This document shows positions 26,088-37,898 of a stretch of DNA of 64,000 nt, in pieces. The position numbers were made by a program, and so were the translations under genes. This stretch comes from Burkholderiaceae bacterium (GTDB lineage Bacteria > Pseudomonadota > Gammaproteobacteria > Burkholderiales > Burkholderiaceae_C): contig JAIESX010000027.1 of NCBI GenBank assembly GCA_019745555.1, forward strand, positions 32,731-96,730, written 5' to 3'. The stretch's first letter is position 1. Every line of letters starts with the position of its first letter. The notes under the pieces are model-generated. The model did no database searches. It was not told the DNA's origin and worked only from the letters and a program-made list of their open reading frames with translations.

Positions 26088-26842
26088 CCGATCGAACCGA
26101 GCTTCTGCAGGCTTTCGACAGCCTGCTTCAACCCGAACGCTTTCGTGATTACGGTCCCAATGGCCTGCAGGTCGAGGGCCGGGCCGGGGTGCGCAAGCTG
26201 GTCTCCGGCGTCACGGCCAGCCGCGCACTGATCGAGGCGGCCATCGAGGCGCGTGCCGACGCCATCTTCGTGCACCATGGCCTGTTCTGGCGCGGGCAGG
26301 ACGGCCGCGTGACCGGCTGGATGAAGGAGCGCCTGCGTCTCCTGCTGGCGCATGACATCAATCTCTACGCTTACCACCTGCCGCTGGATGCGCATCCCGA
26401 ACTCGGTAACAACGCCCAGCTCGGCGCCCGCCTGGGCCTGCAGGCCCAGGGCCGTTTTGGGGAGCAGGATCTGGGTTGGCTGGGCACGCCCGCCGCTGAT
26501 GCGGCTTATGCGGACGGTGCCGCGCTGGCGCAGGTCGTCGAACGGGCCCTGGGGCGGCCGGTGACCCTGGTCGACGGCGCGCGGCGTCCGATCCGGCGCA
26601 TCGCCTGGTGCACCGGCGGGGCCCAGGGCCATTTCGAGGCGGCGATCGCTGCAGGAGCGGATGCCTACCTGACCGGCGAGATCTCCGAGCCCCAGGCCCA
26701 CTACGCGCGTGAATGCGGCGTGGCCTATCTGGCCTGCGGCCACCATGCCACGGAGCGCTACGGCGCGCCGGCTGTGGCCGCGCATGTGTCGGCGCAGCTG
26801 GGGCTGGCCCACGAGTACATCGAGATCGACAATCCCGCATGA
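26084..26842 (+). CDS. Nif3-like dinuclear metal centre protein
   Basis: 252 aa, the short YbgI-like form. Metal ligands are visible in FVHHGLFW (His-His), the Asp of LPLDAHPELGNN, and CGHHATERYG near the C-terminus. These proteins form toroidal hexamers; the precise substrate is uncertain, with GTP cyclohydrolase 1 type 2 often given by homology only. It is coupled at both ends by 4-nt overlaps. Confidence 0.92.
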   Translation: MTDRTELLQAFDSLLQPERFRDYGPNGLQVEGRAGVRKLVSGVTASRALIEAAIEARADAIFVHHGLFWRGQDGRVTGWMKERLRLLLAHDINLYAYHLPLDAHPELGNNAQLGARLGLQAQGRFGEQDLGWLGTPAADAAYADGAALAQVVERALGRPVTLVDGARRPIRRIAWCTGGAQGHFEAAIAAGADAYLTGEISEPQAHYARECGVAYLACGHHATERYGAPAVAAHVSAQLGLAHEYIEIDNPA

Positions 26843-27873
26843 AGCCGCTGGCCATCACCCTGGGCGATGCGGCAGGCATCGGCCCGGAGATCATTCTCAA
26901 GGCCTTCCGCGAGGCCCCCGACGTCCTCCGGGGGTGTTTCGTGGCAGGCGACGCGGCGGTACTGCGCCGGGCCGCCGTCTGGGTGGACAGGGTCGAACTC
27001 GGCCTGATCCAGGCGCCGGAGGAGGCCCTGGCGCTGGCATCCGGGTCCGTGCCGGTGCTGCAAGTGGCCAGCCTGGAGGGCGAGGCGCCGGTGGGGCGTA
27101 TCAGTGCCGCCGCCGGCCGCCTGGCCGGGCGCTGCGTGCGCTGGGCCGCCCAGGCAGCGTTGCGCGGCGAGATCGCGGGTCTGGTCACGGCGCCGCTGCA
27201 CAAGGAGGCCTTGTCCGCCGCGGGAGCTCCCTACGATGCCTTTGCCGGGCACACCGAACTGCTGCAGGCCGAGGCGGCGGCTTTTCTGGGCCGGCCGATT
27301 GGGGACTTGCCCGTGCGCATGATGCTGGCCAATGAGGAATTGCGAACGGTGCTGGTCAGTATCCATGTGTCGCTGCGCGAGGCGATCGAGGCTGTGACCC
27401 TGGACAACGTGCTGCGGACCCTGCACATCACGCATGCCGCCTTGCGCCCTCTGTTGGGGCGCACGCCGCGCATGGCTGTGGCGGGCCTGAATCCTCATGC
27501 GGGGGAGGGCGGCCTGTTCGGGCGCGAGGAGATCGAGATCATCGTGCCGGCTGTTGCCCGGGCCCGTGAGGCCGGGCTGGACGCGGATGGCCCGCATGCG
27601 CCAGACACGGTGTTCATGCGTGCGCGCCGTGGCGAGTTTGATGTGGTGGTGGCCATGTACCACGACCAGGGTCTGATTCCCGTGAAGTACCTGGGGGTGG
27701 AAAAAGGGGTTAATGTCACCCTGGGTCTGCCCCTGGTGCGTACCAGTCCGGACCATGGCACCGCTTTCGACATTGCGGGGACGGGGCAGGCCGATGCCTC
27801 CAGCCTGATCGAGGCGGTGCGCATGGCCCGCCGGCTTGTTGTCGAGCCGGGGGCGGGGGGTCGAGTCGGCTAG
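26839..27873 (+). CDS. pdxA: 4-hydroxythreonine-4-phosphate dehydrogenase
   Basis: 344 aa. It catalyses an NAD-dependent step of pyridoxal phosphate synthesis. Start ITLGDAAGIGPEII, the metal-binding His in GHTELL, and NPHAGEGG and MYHDQGLIPVK are family motifs. The frame is open upstream but ATG 26839 overlaps the Nif3 stop and starts the conserved protein. The stop TAG at 27871 is followed by the bc1 operon. Confidence 0.95.
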   Translation: MKPLAITLGDAAGIGPEIILKAFREAPDVLRGCFVAGDAAVLRRAAVWVDRVELGLIQAPEEALALASGSVPVLQVASLEGEAPVGRISAAAGRLAGRCVRWAAQAALRGEIAGLVTAPLHKEALSAAGAPYDAFAGHTELLQAEAAAFLGRPIGDLPVRMMLANEELRTVLVSIHVSLREAIEAVTLDNVLRTLHITHAALRPLLGRTPRMAVAGLNPHAGEGGLFGREEIEIIVPAVARAREAGLDADGPHAPDTVFMRARRGEFDVVVAMYHDQGLIPVKYLGVEKGVNVTLGLPLVRTSPDHGTAFDIAGTGQADASSLIEAVRMARRLVVEPGAGGRVG

Positions 27874-27949
27874 AATTCCGCGTTGACCGCCCGGCCTGCG
27901 CTTGGGCGTGACAGGATTTCAAAACCCGGTAGATTGATTGAGGAACTCC

Positions 27950-28561
27950 ATGAGCGACACGCTTGCCGATAAGAGTCAGATGGACCCGAGCAAACGGACG
28001 TGGCTGATTGCCACGGGTTGTGCAGGTACCGTAGGTGGCGTGGCAGCCGCCATCCCCTTTGTCAGCACCTTCCAGCCCTCGGAGCGTGCCAAGGCCGCCG
28101 GTGCGGCGGTGGAAGTCGATATCTCCACGCTCAAGCCGGGCGAGAAAGTCGTGGTGGAGTGGCGCGGCAAGCCGGTTTGGATCATGCGTCGCACGCCCGA
28201 GCAGCTGGCCACCCTGGACAAGGTCGAGTCCCAGTTGGCCGACCCCAATTCCGATCGCAAGGCCTACCCGACGCCTGATTACGCCAAGAACCAGCACCGT
28301 TCGATCAAACCCGAGGTCTTCGTCGGCGTGGGTATCTGTTCGCACCTGGGCTGCTCGCCCAGCGACAAGCTGACCCCGGGCCCCCAGCCTTCGCTGCCCG
28401 ATGACTGGCAGGGCGGCTTTCTCTGCCCATGCCACGGCTCGACCTTCGACATGGCCGGCCGGGTATTCAAGAACAAGCCGGCCCCGGACAACCTGGAAGT
28501 GCCGCCGCACATGTACCTGTCCGACAGCAAGCTGCTGATCGGCGAAGACAAGAAGGCTTGA
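27950..28561 (+). CDS. petA: ubiquinol-cytochrome c reductase, Rieske iron-sulfur subunit
   Basis: 203 aa. An N-terminal membrane helix (about 15-35) is followed by the Rieske domain. The 2Fe-2S ligands are Cys130 and His132 (CSHLGC) and Cys159 and His162 (CPCHGS), with Cys135 and Cys161 for the disulfide. The ATG follows a GAGGA site; an upstream TTG in frame is less likely. A weak promoter match, GTGACA (27908) with TAGATT (27930), precedes it. petB starts 11 nt later. Confidence 0.96.
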   Translation: MSDTLADKSQMDPSKRTWLIATGCAGTVGGVAAAIPFVSTFQPSERAKAAGAAVEVDISTLKPGEKVVVEWRGKPVWIMRRTPEQLATLDKVESQLADPNSDRKAYPTPDYAKNQHRSIKPEVFVGVGICSHLGCSPSDKLTPGPQPSLPDDWQGGFLCPCHGSTFDMAGRVFKNKPAPDNLEVPPHMYLSDSKLLIGEDKKA

Positions 28562-28572
28562 GGAACAAGAAC

Positions 28573-29985
28573 ATGGCTGAATTCAAGGAACTCCCCGCCG
28601 ACGCACCGACCGGTGCCAAGGTGATGAACTGGTTCGAGAACCGGTTCCCCACGGCATTCGACGCCTACCGCGTCCACATGTCCGAGTACTACGCTCCGAA
28701 GAACTTCAATTTCTGGTACTTCTTCGGCTCGCTGGCCATGCTGGTGCTGGTGATCCAGATCGTGACCGGCATCTTCCTGGTCATGCACTACAAGCCGGAT
28801 GCGGCCCTGGCCTTTGCCTCGGTCGAGTACATCATGCGCGACGTGCCCTGGGGCTGGCTGATCCGCTACATGCACTCTACGGGCGCGTCGGCCTTCTTCG
28901 TGGTGGTCTACCTGCACATGTTCCGCGGCCTGATCTACGGCTCCTACCGCAAGCCGCGTGAACTGGTCTGGGTGTTCGGCTGCGCCATTTTCCTGGTGCT
29001 GATGGCCGAGGCCTTCATGGGCTACCTGCTGCCCTGGGGGCAGATGTCCTACTGGGGCGCCCAGGTGATCGTGAACCTGTTCGCGGCCATCCCCTTCGTC
29101 GGTCCGGACCTGGCCCTGCTGATCCGTGGCGACTACGTGGTCGGTGACGCCACGCTGAACCGCTTCTTCAGCTTCCACGTGATTGCCGTGCCCCTGGTCC
29201 TGCTGGGCCTGGTGGTGGCCCACCTGCTGGCCCTGCACGATGTCGGCTCCAACAACCCGGACGGTGTCGAGATCAAGGGCCCGGACGCCCCCAAGGATGC
29301 CAAGGGCAAGCCGCTGGACGGCATTCCCTTCCATCCCTACTACACCGTGCACGACATCATGGGCGTGGGCGTGTTCCTGATGGTGTTCTCGGCCATCGTG
29401 TTCTTCGCGCCCGAGTTCGGCGGCTACTTCCTGGAGTACAACAACTTCATTCCGGCCGACCCGCTCAAGACCCCGGCTCATATCGCCCCGGTCTGGTATT
29501 TCACGCCCTTCTATTCCATGCTGCGCGCCATCACCACCGAGATGATGTACGCGCTGATCCTCTGCGTGGTGGTCGCTGCCGCCCTGGCTGTGATCAAGGG
29601 TCAGCTCAATGCCATGTTCAAGGCCGTGATCGGCGGCGGTGCTGTGGTGCTGATCGCCCTCATGCTGGCCATCGACGCCAAGTTCTGGGGCGTGGTCGTC
29701 ATGGGTGGGGCCGTGATCATCCTGTTCTTCCTGCCCTGGCTGGACAACAGCCCGGTCAAGTCCATCCGCTACCGTCCGGACTGGCACAAGTACCTCTACG
29801 GCATCTTCGTGATCAACTTCGTGATCCTGGCCTACCTCGGTGTGCAACCGCCCTCGCCGATCGGCGAGCGCGTGTCCCAGGTCGGCACCCTGTTCTATTT
29901 CGGCTTCTTCCTGCTGATGCCCTGGTGGAGTCGCCTGGGTGAGCCCAAGCCGGTGCCCAGCCGCGTGACCTTCGAGGCGCACTGA
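28573..29985 (+). CDS. petB: cytochrome b of the bc1 complex
   Basis: 470 aa. Multi-helix membrane protein with heme-binding His pairs in the regions of YMHSTGASAFFVVVYLHMFRG and FHVIAVPLVLLGLVVAHLLALH, plus the Qo-site PDW-like region. It is a fused b-type subunit with both N- and C-terminal halves. The C-terminal extension makes it somewhat longer than mitochondrial cytochrome b. It lies in the petABC operon. Confidence 0.96.
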   Translation: MAEFKELPADAPTGAKVMNWFENRFPTAFDAYRVHMSEYYAPKNFNFWYFFGSLAMLVLVIQIVTGIFLVMHYKPDAALAFASVEYIMRDVPWGWLIRYMHSTGASAFFVVVYLHMFRGLIYGSYRKPRELVWVFGCAIFLVLMAEAFMGYLLPWGQMSYWGAQVIVNLFAAIPFVGPDLALLIRGDYVVGDATLNRFFSFHVIAVPLVLLGLVVAHLLALHDVGSNNPDGVEIKGPDAPKDAKGKPLDGIPFHPYYTVHDIMGVGVFLMVFSAIVFFAPEFGGYFLEYNNFIPADPLKTPAHIAPVWYFTPFYSMLRAITTEMMYALILCVVVAAALAVIKGQLNAMFKAVIGGGAVVLIALMLAIDAKFWGVVVMGGAVIILFFLPWLDNSPVKSIRYRPDWHKYLYGIFVINFVILAYLGVQPPSPIGERVSQVGTLFYFGFFLLMPWWSRLGEPKPVPSRVTFEAH

Positions 29986-30000
29986 GCCGGAGACAACAAC

Positions 30001-30759
30001 ATGAAAAAGATCATTCTTGCCCTCACCACCTTCTTCGCGCTGAGCACGGGCGCGCTGGCTGCCGAAGGCGGCATCGCCTGGGACAAGGCGCCCGTCAAGA
30101 CCAGCGACCACGCCTCGCTGCAGAACGGTGCCAAGCTTTTCGTGAACTACTGTCTGAACTGCCACTCGGCAGCCTTCATGCGCTACAACCGCCTGCAGGA
30201 CATCGGTTTCACCGCCGAGCAGATCAAGGACAACCTGCTGTTCACGACCGACAAGGTCGGCGAGACCATGAAGGCCGCCATCGATCCCAAGCAGGCCAAG
30301 GAGTGGTTTGGTGCCAACCCGCCCGACCTGACGCTCATCGCCCGCTCGCGCGCGGCTGTCGGCAAGGGCTCGGGGGCGGACTACCTCTACACCTTCCTGC
30401 GCACCTTCTACCCGGACGACACCAAGGCCACGGGCTGGAACAACCTGGCTTTCCCCAGCGTGGGCATGCCACACGTGCTGTGGGAACTGCAGGGCCAGCG
30501 CCGCCCCATCATCGAGGTGAAGGAAGACCATGGCCACAAGGTCGAGGTCTTCAAGGGCTGGCAGCAGATCACGCCCGGCACCATGACGCCCCTGCAGTAC
30601 GACCAGGCCATGGGTGACCTCGTGAACTTCCTGCAGTGGATGGGCGAGCCGGCCCAGAACACCCGCGTGCGCATCGGCGTGTGGGTCATGCTCTTCCTGC
30701 TGATCTTCACCATCTTTGCATGGCGCCTGAACGCGGCTTATTGGAAAGACGTCAAGTAA
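30001..30759 (+). CDS. petC: cytochrome c1 of the bc1 complex
   Basis: 252 aa. A signal peptide ends near ALAAEGG. The heme c motif is CLNCH (Cys51, Cys54, His55). A C-terminal membrane anchor (about 222-242) is followed by the usual LNAAYWKDVK tail. It passes electrons from the Rieske centre to soluble cytochrome c. It ends the operon; a terminator lies downstream. Confidence 0.96.
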   Translation: MKKIILALTTFFALSTGALAAEGGIAWDKAPVKTSDHASLQNGAKLFVNYCLNCHSAAFMRYNRLQDIGFTAEQIKDNLLFTTDKVGETMKAAIDPKQAKEWFGANPPDLTLIARSRAAVGKGSGADYLYTFLRTFYPDDTKATGWNNLAFPSVGMPHVLWELQGQRRPIIEVKEDHGHKVEVFKGWQQITPGTMTPLQYDQAMGDLVNFLQWMGEPAQNTRVRIGVWVMLFLLIFTIFAWRLNAAYWKDVK

Positions 30760-30772
30760 GCGGCTACACCGA

Positions 30773-30801
30773 AAGTTTTGCACCAAAATAGTGCAAAACT
30801 T
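30773..30801. repeat. 11-bp inverted repeat after petC
   Basis: AAGTTTTGCAC and GTGCAAAACTT pair exactly around a 7-nt loop. It lies 13 nt after the petC stop. The right arm overlaps a possible -35 box (TTGCAA 30800-30805). It could be an operator for sspA or an added part of the petC terminator. Confidence 0.55.
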
Positions 30802-30811
30802 GCAATTGAGG

Positions 30812-30844
30812 GAGTGGGTTTGCGACAATGCAACCCACTCTTTT
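30812..30844 (+). terminator. terminator of the petABC operon
   Basis: GAGTGGGTT (30812-30820) and AACCCACTC (30832-30840) form a 9-bp stem, followed at once by TTTT. The unit lies between petC and sspA. Confidence 0.7.
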
Positions 30845-30914
30845 CATTTGGACCTCACCTGGCTTGCTGGAGGGGTCTCCCCCAACCGGATCTGTTCTTT
30901 AGGAGCCTCCCACC

Positions 30915-31526
30915 ATGATGGTGCTGTACTCGGGCACGACCTGCCCCTTCTCCCACCGCTGCCGCTTTGTCCTGTTCGAGAAGGGCATGGATTTCGAGAT
31001 CCGCGACGTCGACCTCTACAACAAGCCCGAGGACATCAGCGTCATGAACCCCTACGGCCAGGTGCCCATCCTGGTGGAGCGGGATCTGATCCTGTACGAG
31101 TCCAACATCATCAACGAGTACATCGACGAGCGCTTCCCGCACCCGCAGCTCATGCCCGGCGACCCGGTCGACCGTGCCCGCGTGCGCCTGTTCCTGCTCA
31201 ATTTCGAGAAGGAGCTGTTCGTGCATGTGGCGACGCTGGAGAACCGTGCCAGCAAGAGCAACGAGAAGGCGCTGGAGAAGGCCCGCACCCACATCCGTGA
31301 CCGCCTGACCCAGCTGGCCCCGGTGTTCCTGAAGAACAAGTACATGCTGGGCGAGAACTTCTCGATGCTGGACGTGGCCATCGCACCGCTGCTCTGGCGC
31401 CTGGACTACTACGGCATCGAGCTCAGCAAGAATGCCGCGCCCCTGCTCAAGTACGCCGAGCGCATCTTCTCGCGACCGGCCTATATCGAGGCGCTCACGC
31501 CCTCCGAAAAGGTGATGCGCAAGTAA
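30915..31526 (+). CDS. sspA: stringent starvation protein A homologue (GST fold)
   Basis: 203 aa. N-terminal thioredoxin-like domain (MVLYSGTTCPFSHRCRFVLFEKGMDFE) and C-terminal GST-type helical domain. In E. coli SspA binds RNA polymerase in stationary phase and acid stress. AGGAG at 30901-30905 supports the ATG at 30915. It is placed directly after petABC and before sspB, the common betaproteobacterial order. Confidence 0.93.
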   Translation: MMVLYSGTTCPFSHRCRFVLFEKGMDFEIRDVDLYNKPEDISVMNPYGQVPILVERDLILYESNIINEYIDERFPHPQLMPGDPVDRARVRLFLLNFEKELFVHVATLENRASKSNEKALEKARTHIRDRLTQLAPVFLKNKYMLGENFSMLDVAIAPLLWRLDYYGIELSKNAAPLLKYAERIFSRPAYIEALTPSEKVMRK

Positions 31527-31545
31527 GGTCTGCCCAGTGTCTTCC

Positions 31546-32025
31546 ATGACTGACCGCGGGACCAGTTCGACCCGTCCCTACCTCATCCGGGCCCTCTACG
31601 AGTGGTGCACCGACAACGGCCTGACACCCTATGTGGCGGTGCGTGTCGACGACACGGTACGCGTGCCACGCGAGTACGTCAAGGATGGCGAGATTGTGCT
31701 GAACATCAGCATGGATGCCACGAGCGCCCTGAAGCTCGGCAACGACTACATCGAGTTCAAGGCCCGTTTTGCCGGCGTGGCCCGCGACATCATGATCCCG
31801 TTGGGGCGGGTCATGGCGATCTATGCGCGTGAGAACGGGCAGGGCATGGCCTTTCCTCTGGAGGACGCGGACACGGCAGCCAGTGCCGCCCCCGGCCCAC
31901 TGGCGGGGCCGGGCGCCGAGTCGCCCGCCGGGCCAGACCAGGGCGACTCGGCGCCCGACGACACTCCCGAGCCCCCGCGGCCCTCAGGACCTGCCGGGCG
32001 GCCGGCACTCAAGCGCGTCAAATGA
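31546..32025 (+). CDS. sspB: ClpXP protease specificity-enhancing factor SspB
   Basis: 159 aa from ATG 31546 (an in-frame GTG lies at 31537). The core is RPYLIRALYEWCTDNGLTPY and the Sm-like barrel to about residue 110. It tethers ssrA-tagged proteins to ClpXP. The last 50 residues are a flexible acidic/Pro-rich linker ending in basic GRPALKRVK, in the place of the ClpX-binding tail of SspB. Confidence 0.94.
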   Translation: MTDRGTSSTRPYLIRALYEWCTDNGLTPYVAVRVDDTVRVPREYVKDGEIVLNISMDATSALKLGNDYIEFKARFAGVARDIMIPLGRVMAIYARENGQGMAFPLEDADTAASAAPGPLAGPGAESPAGPDQGDSAPDDTPEPPRPSGPAGRPALKRVK

Positions 32026-32089
32026 GCTGGGTCTGGGGATGCCGTGGTCCCGCCTTGTTGCGCATAGGCTCCGGTAGAATCCCGCTCAC

Positions 32090-32165
32090 GCCGATTTAGC
32101 TCAGTTGGTAGAGCACCCGCCTTGTAAGCGGTAGGTCGTCAGTTCGAATCCGACAATCGGCACCA
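32090..32165 (+). tRNA. tRNA-Thr (UGU)
   Basis: 76 nt including encoded CCA. The 7-bp acceptor GCCGATT/AATCGGC, the D arm GCTC/GAGC, the TTCGAAT T-loop and the anticodon loop CTTGTAA with anticodon TGT are all seen. TAGAAT at 32075-32080 is a likely -10 box. Confidence 0.97.
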
Positions 32166-32199
32166 GTCCCTCAATAGGCGGTTTCTGGTACGGTTCCTG

Positions 32200-32514
32200 C
32201 TATCGGGATGCGGTGGGGATTTGTACTTTGAGGCGAATTGCGCTAACCTCCCAGCCCTTGCTGCGCAGATGGGCCTCCAAGGCGGGCAGCAGCTGGCGGA
32301 GCTTGGCAGCAGCAGCGTTGCTGTTAACAATCAGACACCAATTCGGGCCATCGATCGGCCCCGCCGTGACTGCGCTGCGCAGGACGGCCGGTATCATCGG
32401 TTCAACAGCCCTGAGCCGAGCAACGGAGTCCCTGCTGAGTTCGCTCAGACGGGCGAGGACGGGTGACTCTTGCGTGGCCTGCAGCAAGCTGTAGGGCTGG
32501 TGGCGACGGGTCAT
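32200..32514 (-). CDS. DUF721 / DciA-like protein
   Basis: 104 aa. It begins with a short basic Gln/Arg region followed by a KH-like DUF721 core, with NWCLIVNSNAAAAKLRQLLPALEAHL as the clearest part. DciA is the ancestral loader of the DnaB helicase in bacteria that lack DnaC. At 104 residues it is a short form. It is divergent from the M23 peptidase gene; neighbours dciA-M23-secA are common in this family. Confidence 0.75.
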   Translation of the reverse strand: MTRRHQPYSLLQATQESPVLARLSELSRDSVARLRAVEPMIPAVLRSAVTAGPIDGPNWCLIVNSNAAAAKLRQLLPALEAHLRSKGWEVSAIRLKVQIPTASR

Positions 32515-32543
32515 GATCCGGTGGCGGGTGTAGAGGAAGAAAA

Positions 32544-33734
32544 ATGCATTTGATTATCACGGATGCATGGCTGGCCAGAAGCCGTGCGATACATCTGAGT
32601 GGTACCAAGCTGCTGCTGGCTGGCCTGAGCCTGTCGTTTGCGCTGATGCTGGTAGCTGCCGGCCTGTACCATTGGGTGTTCCTCAAAGGGGCCCGCGAGG
32701 GCTGGCCGGTGATTGGTTCGCTGGTCAAGCTGGTCGTCAAGGACGAGTTCGCCCTGCGTGACCGTTTCATGCGCGAGAACCTCGACGTCATGGCCCGTCG
32801 CATCGGTGAGATGCAGGCCAAGCTGCTGCAGCTGGAGTCGCTGGGCGAGCGCGTCTCCGGGCTGTCCGGCATCAACCCCTCGGAGATCAAGGCCCGGCCC
32901 GGACAGGGGGGGGCGCTGATCTCGGGCCGTCCGCTGACCATGGAAGAACTGCAGAAGACGCTGGATGATCTGGATCGCGTAGCCGGCCAGCGTACCGACC
33001 TGATGTCGGTGGTCGAGTCCCGGCTGTTCGAGCAGAAGGTCAAGTCCATGATGATCCCGACCCAGCATCCGGTGGCGTTCGGGGGGGCGGGCTCGGGTTT
33101 TGGCTGGCGCATCGATCCCTTCACCGGCCGTTCGGCCCTGCACACGGGCATAGACTACCAGTCCGCCGCCGGGACAGCCATACTGGCTGCCGCTGGCGGC
33201 GTGGTGGTGACCCAGGAATTCCGTCCGGATTACGGCAACATGGTCGAAATCGACCATGGCAAGGATCTCGTCACGCGCTATGCCCATGCCTCCAAGGTCA
33301 TGGTCAAGAAGGGCGATCTGGTCAAGCGCGGCCAGAAGATCGCCGAGGTCGGCAGCACCGGCCGTTCGACCGGCCCGCACCTGCATTTTGAGGTGCTGGT
33401 ACGTGGTGTGCCCCAGGACCCGAACAAGTTCATGAACGCCAACCGGGGCCAGCCGGTTCAGCTGGCGGCGGCACCCCTGCCCAAACCTGCTGCGGCGGTT
33501 CTGGCTCCGGCGGTGCAGCGGCCCGTGGCGACGCCAACCGGCGTCGCCCCCGCCGCTTCCAAGCCTGTGGCCCTGCCTGCTTCGCAGGTTCCTCCGGCCG
33601 TGCAGCCCGGCGCCCCGCCGCTTCCCGTGTCGTCATCCGCCGTTCCCGCTGCGGCTGTCGCAGCTGCCAAGCCTGTGCCGGCTCAGCCCGCGGGCACGCT
33701 GGCGCCCGAGGCCCCCGCCGCGGCGCAACGGTAG
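32544..33734 (+). CDS. M23 family membrane-anchored metallopeptidase
   Basis: 396 aa. One N-terminal membrane helix (about 23-46), a coiled-coil-like region (50-150), then a LytM/M23 domain with Zn ligands and catalytic His: His200 and Asp204 (HTGID), His248 (YAHAS), His279 and His281 (HLHFE). The active-site set is complete. The last 90 residues are Pro/Ala rich and probably disordered, perhaps spanning the wall. GAGGAAG precedes the ATG. It likely acts on peptidoglycan cross-links. Confidence 0.93.
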   Translation: MHLIITDAWLARSRAIHLSGTKLLLAGLSLSFALMLVAAGLYHWVFLKGAREGWPVIGSLVKLVVKDEFALRDRFMRENLDVMARRIGEMQAKLLQLESLGERVSGLSGINPSEIKARPGQGGALISGRPLTMEELQKTLDDLDRVAGQRTDLMSVVESRLFEQKVKSMMIPTQHPVAFGGAGSGFGWRIDPFTGRSALHTGIDYQSAAGTAILAAAGGVVVTQEFRPDYGNMVEIDHGKDLVTRYAHASKVMVKKGDLVKRGQKIAEVGSTGRSTGPHLHFEVLVRGVPQDPNKFMNANRGQPVQLAAAPLPKPAAAVLAPAVQRPVATPTGVAPAASKPVALPASQVPPAVQPGAPPLPVSSSAVPAAAVAAAKPVPAQPAGTLAPEAPAAAQR

Positions 33735-33752
33735 AATCAAGCGCTTCGCGCT

Positions 33753-33777
33753 CCCGGTGCCCACAGGCACCGGGTTT
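33753..33777 (+). terminator. possible terminator before secA
   Basis: CCCGGTGCC and GGCACCGGG pair (9 bp, 4-nt loop) and are followed by only three T. It lies 19 nt after the M23 peptidase stop and about 100 nt before secA. Confidence 0.5.
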
Positions 33778-33874
33778 CGCTGTTGCCGGCACAGGGCAAC
33801 ACCCATCGATCTAGACTGATAAGGATTGCACGGCCCCGCCGTTTCCATCGGAGCGGCAGGGCGGTACCGCGTTC

Positions 33875-36619
<2,745 letters not shown>

Positions 36620-36637
36620 AACCCGTCGAGTTGCATC

Positions 36638-37867
36638 ATGCCCGTCAACCTGTCTGCTCCCAATCCGGCTGAACTCTTTCCTGTTGCAGGCGTGCGCATC
36701 GGCGTCGCCGAAGCAGGCGTACGCAAGGCGAACCGCAAGGATCTGACCGTCGTCCTGCTGGACGAGGGTGCCAGCGTGAGCGGCGTTTTCACACAGAACC
36801 GTTTCTGCGCCGCACCGGTACAGATCTGTCGCGAGCATCTGGCTGTCGGCCGTGGTATCCGCGCCATGGTCATCAACACGGGCAACGCCAACGCAGGCAC
36901 GGGGGCTGAAGGCCTGCAGCGGGCGCGCAGCACCTGTGCCGCCCTGGCGACCCATCTGAAGGTCGCGCCTGAGCAGGTGCTGCCTTTCTCCACCGGTGTG
37001 ATCATGGAGCAGCTGCCGTCGGAGCGCATCGAGGCTGGCCTGCCCGCGGCCATAGCCGATGCGCGCGAGGACAACTGGGCGCGTGCAGCCGAGGGCATCA
37101 TGACGACGGACACCGTGCCCAAGGCTTTTGGTGCCCAGGTGCTGATCGGCGGCGTGAAGGTCAGCATCACCGGCATCAGCAAGGGCGCCGGCATGATCCG
37201 TCCCAATATGGCCACCATGCTGGGCTATATGGCGACGGATGCACGCGTGAGCCAGTCTGTGATGCAGCAGCTGGCGCGCGAGCTGGCCGAGGGCTCTTTC
37301 AACCGCGTGACGGTGGACGGTGATACCTCAACCAACGACTCCTTCGTGGTGATCGCCAGCAACAAGGCCGCGCATCCGGTGATCGACTCGCTGGACAGCG
37401 CCGACGGCCAGAAGCTGAAGGCCGCCATGCTGGACGTGGCGCGCAAGCTCGCGCAGGCCATCGTGCGTGACGGCGAAGGCGCCACCAAGTTCATCACGGT
37501 GCGCGTGCAGGGTGGCAAGACGGCCGAGGAGTGCCGGCTCGTCGCTTATGCGATCGCGCATTCGCCGCTGGTCAAGACAGCCTTCTACGCCAGCGACCCG
37601 AACCTGGGCCGCATCCTCGCCGCGGTCGGCTATGCCGGGATTGCCGATCTGGACCAGAGCAAGATTGACCTTTACCTGGACGACGTGCACGTGGCCGTGC
37701 AGGGCGGGCGCAATCCCGCTTACCGTGAAGAAGATGGCCAGCGCGTGATGAAGCAGAGCGAGATCACGGTGCGTGTGATGCTGGGCCGGGGTATGGCCGA
37801 GGATACGGTCTGGACTTGCGACTTCAGTCACGACTACGTGACGATCAACGCTGACTACAGGTCCTGA
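36638..37867 (+). CDS. argJ: bifunctional glutamate N-acetyltransferase / amino-acid acetyltransferase
   Basis: 409 aa. It recycles the acetyl group in arginine synthesis. The self-cleavage and nucleophile site is Thr193 in RPNMATML; the upstream KGAGMI is part of the motif. The C-terminal [19 protein letters not shown] end is complete. It follows secA closely and may share its transcript. Confidence 0.96.
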   Translation: MPVNLSAPNPAELFPVAGVRIGVAEAGVRKANRKDLTVVLLDEGASVSGVFTQNRFCAAPVQICREHLAVGRGIRAMVINTGNANAGTGAEGLQRARSTCAALATHLKVAPEQVLPFSTGVIMEQLPSERIEAGLPAAIADAREDNWARAAEGIMTTDTVPKAFGAQVLIGGVKVSITGISKGAGMIRPNMATMLGYMATDARVSQSVMQQLARELAEGSFNRVTVDGDTSTNDSFVVIASNKAAHPVIDSLDSADGQKLKAAMLDVARKLAQAIVRDGEGATKFITVRVQGGKTAEECRLVAYAIAHSPLVKTAFYASDPNLGRILAAVGYAGIADLDQSKIDLYLDDVHVAVQGGRNPAYREEDGQRVMKQSEITVRVMLGRGMAEDTVWTCDFSHDYVTINADYRS

Positions 37868-37898
37868 TTTTTCGGACGGGCCATCGGCCTGCCTATGC

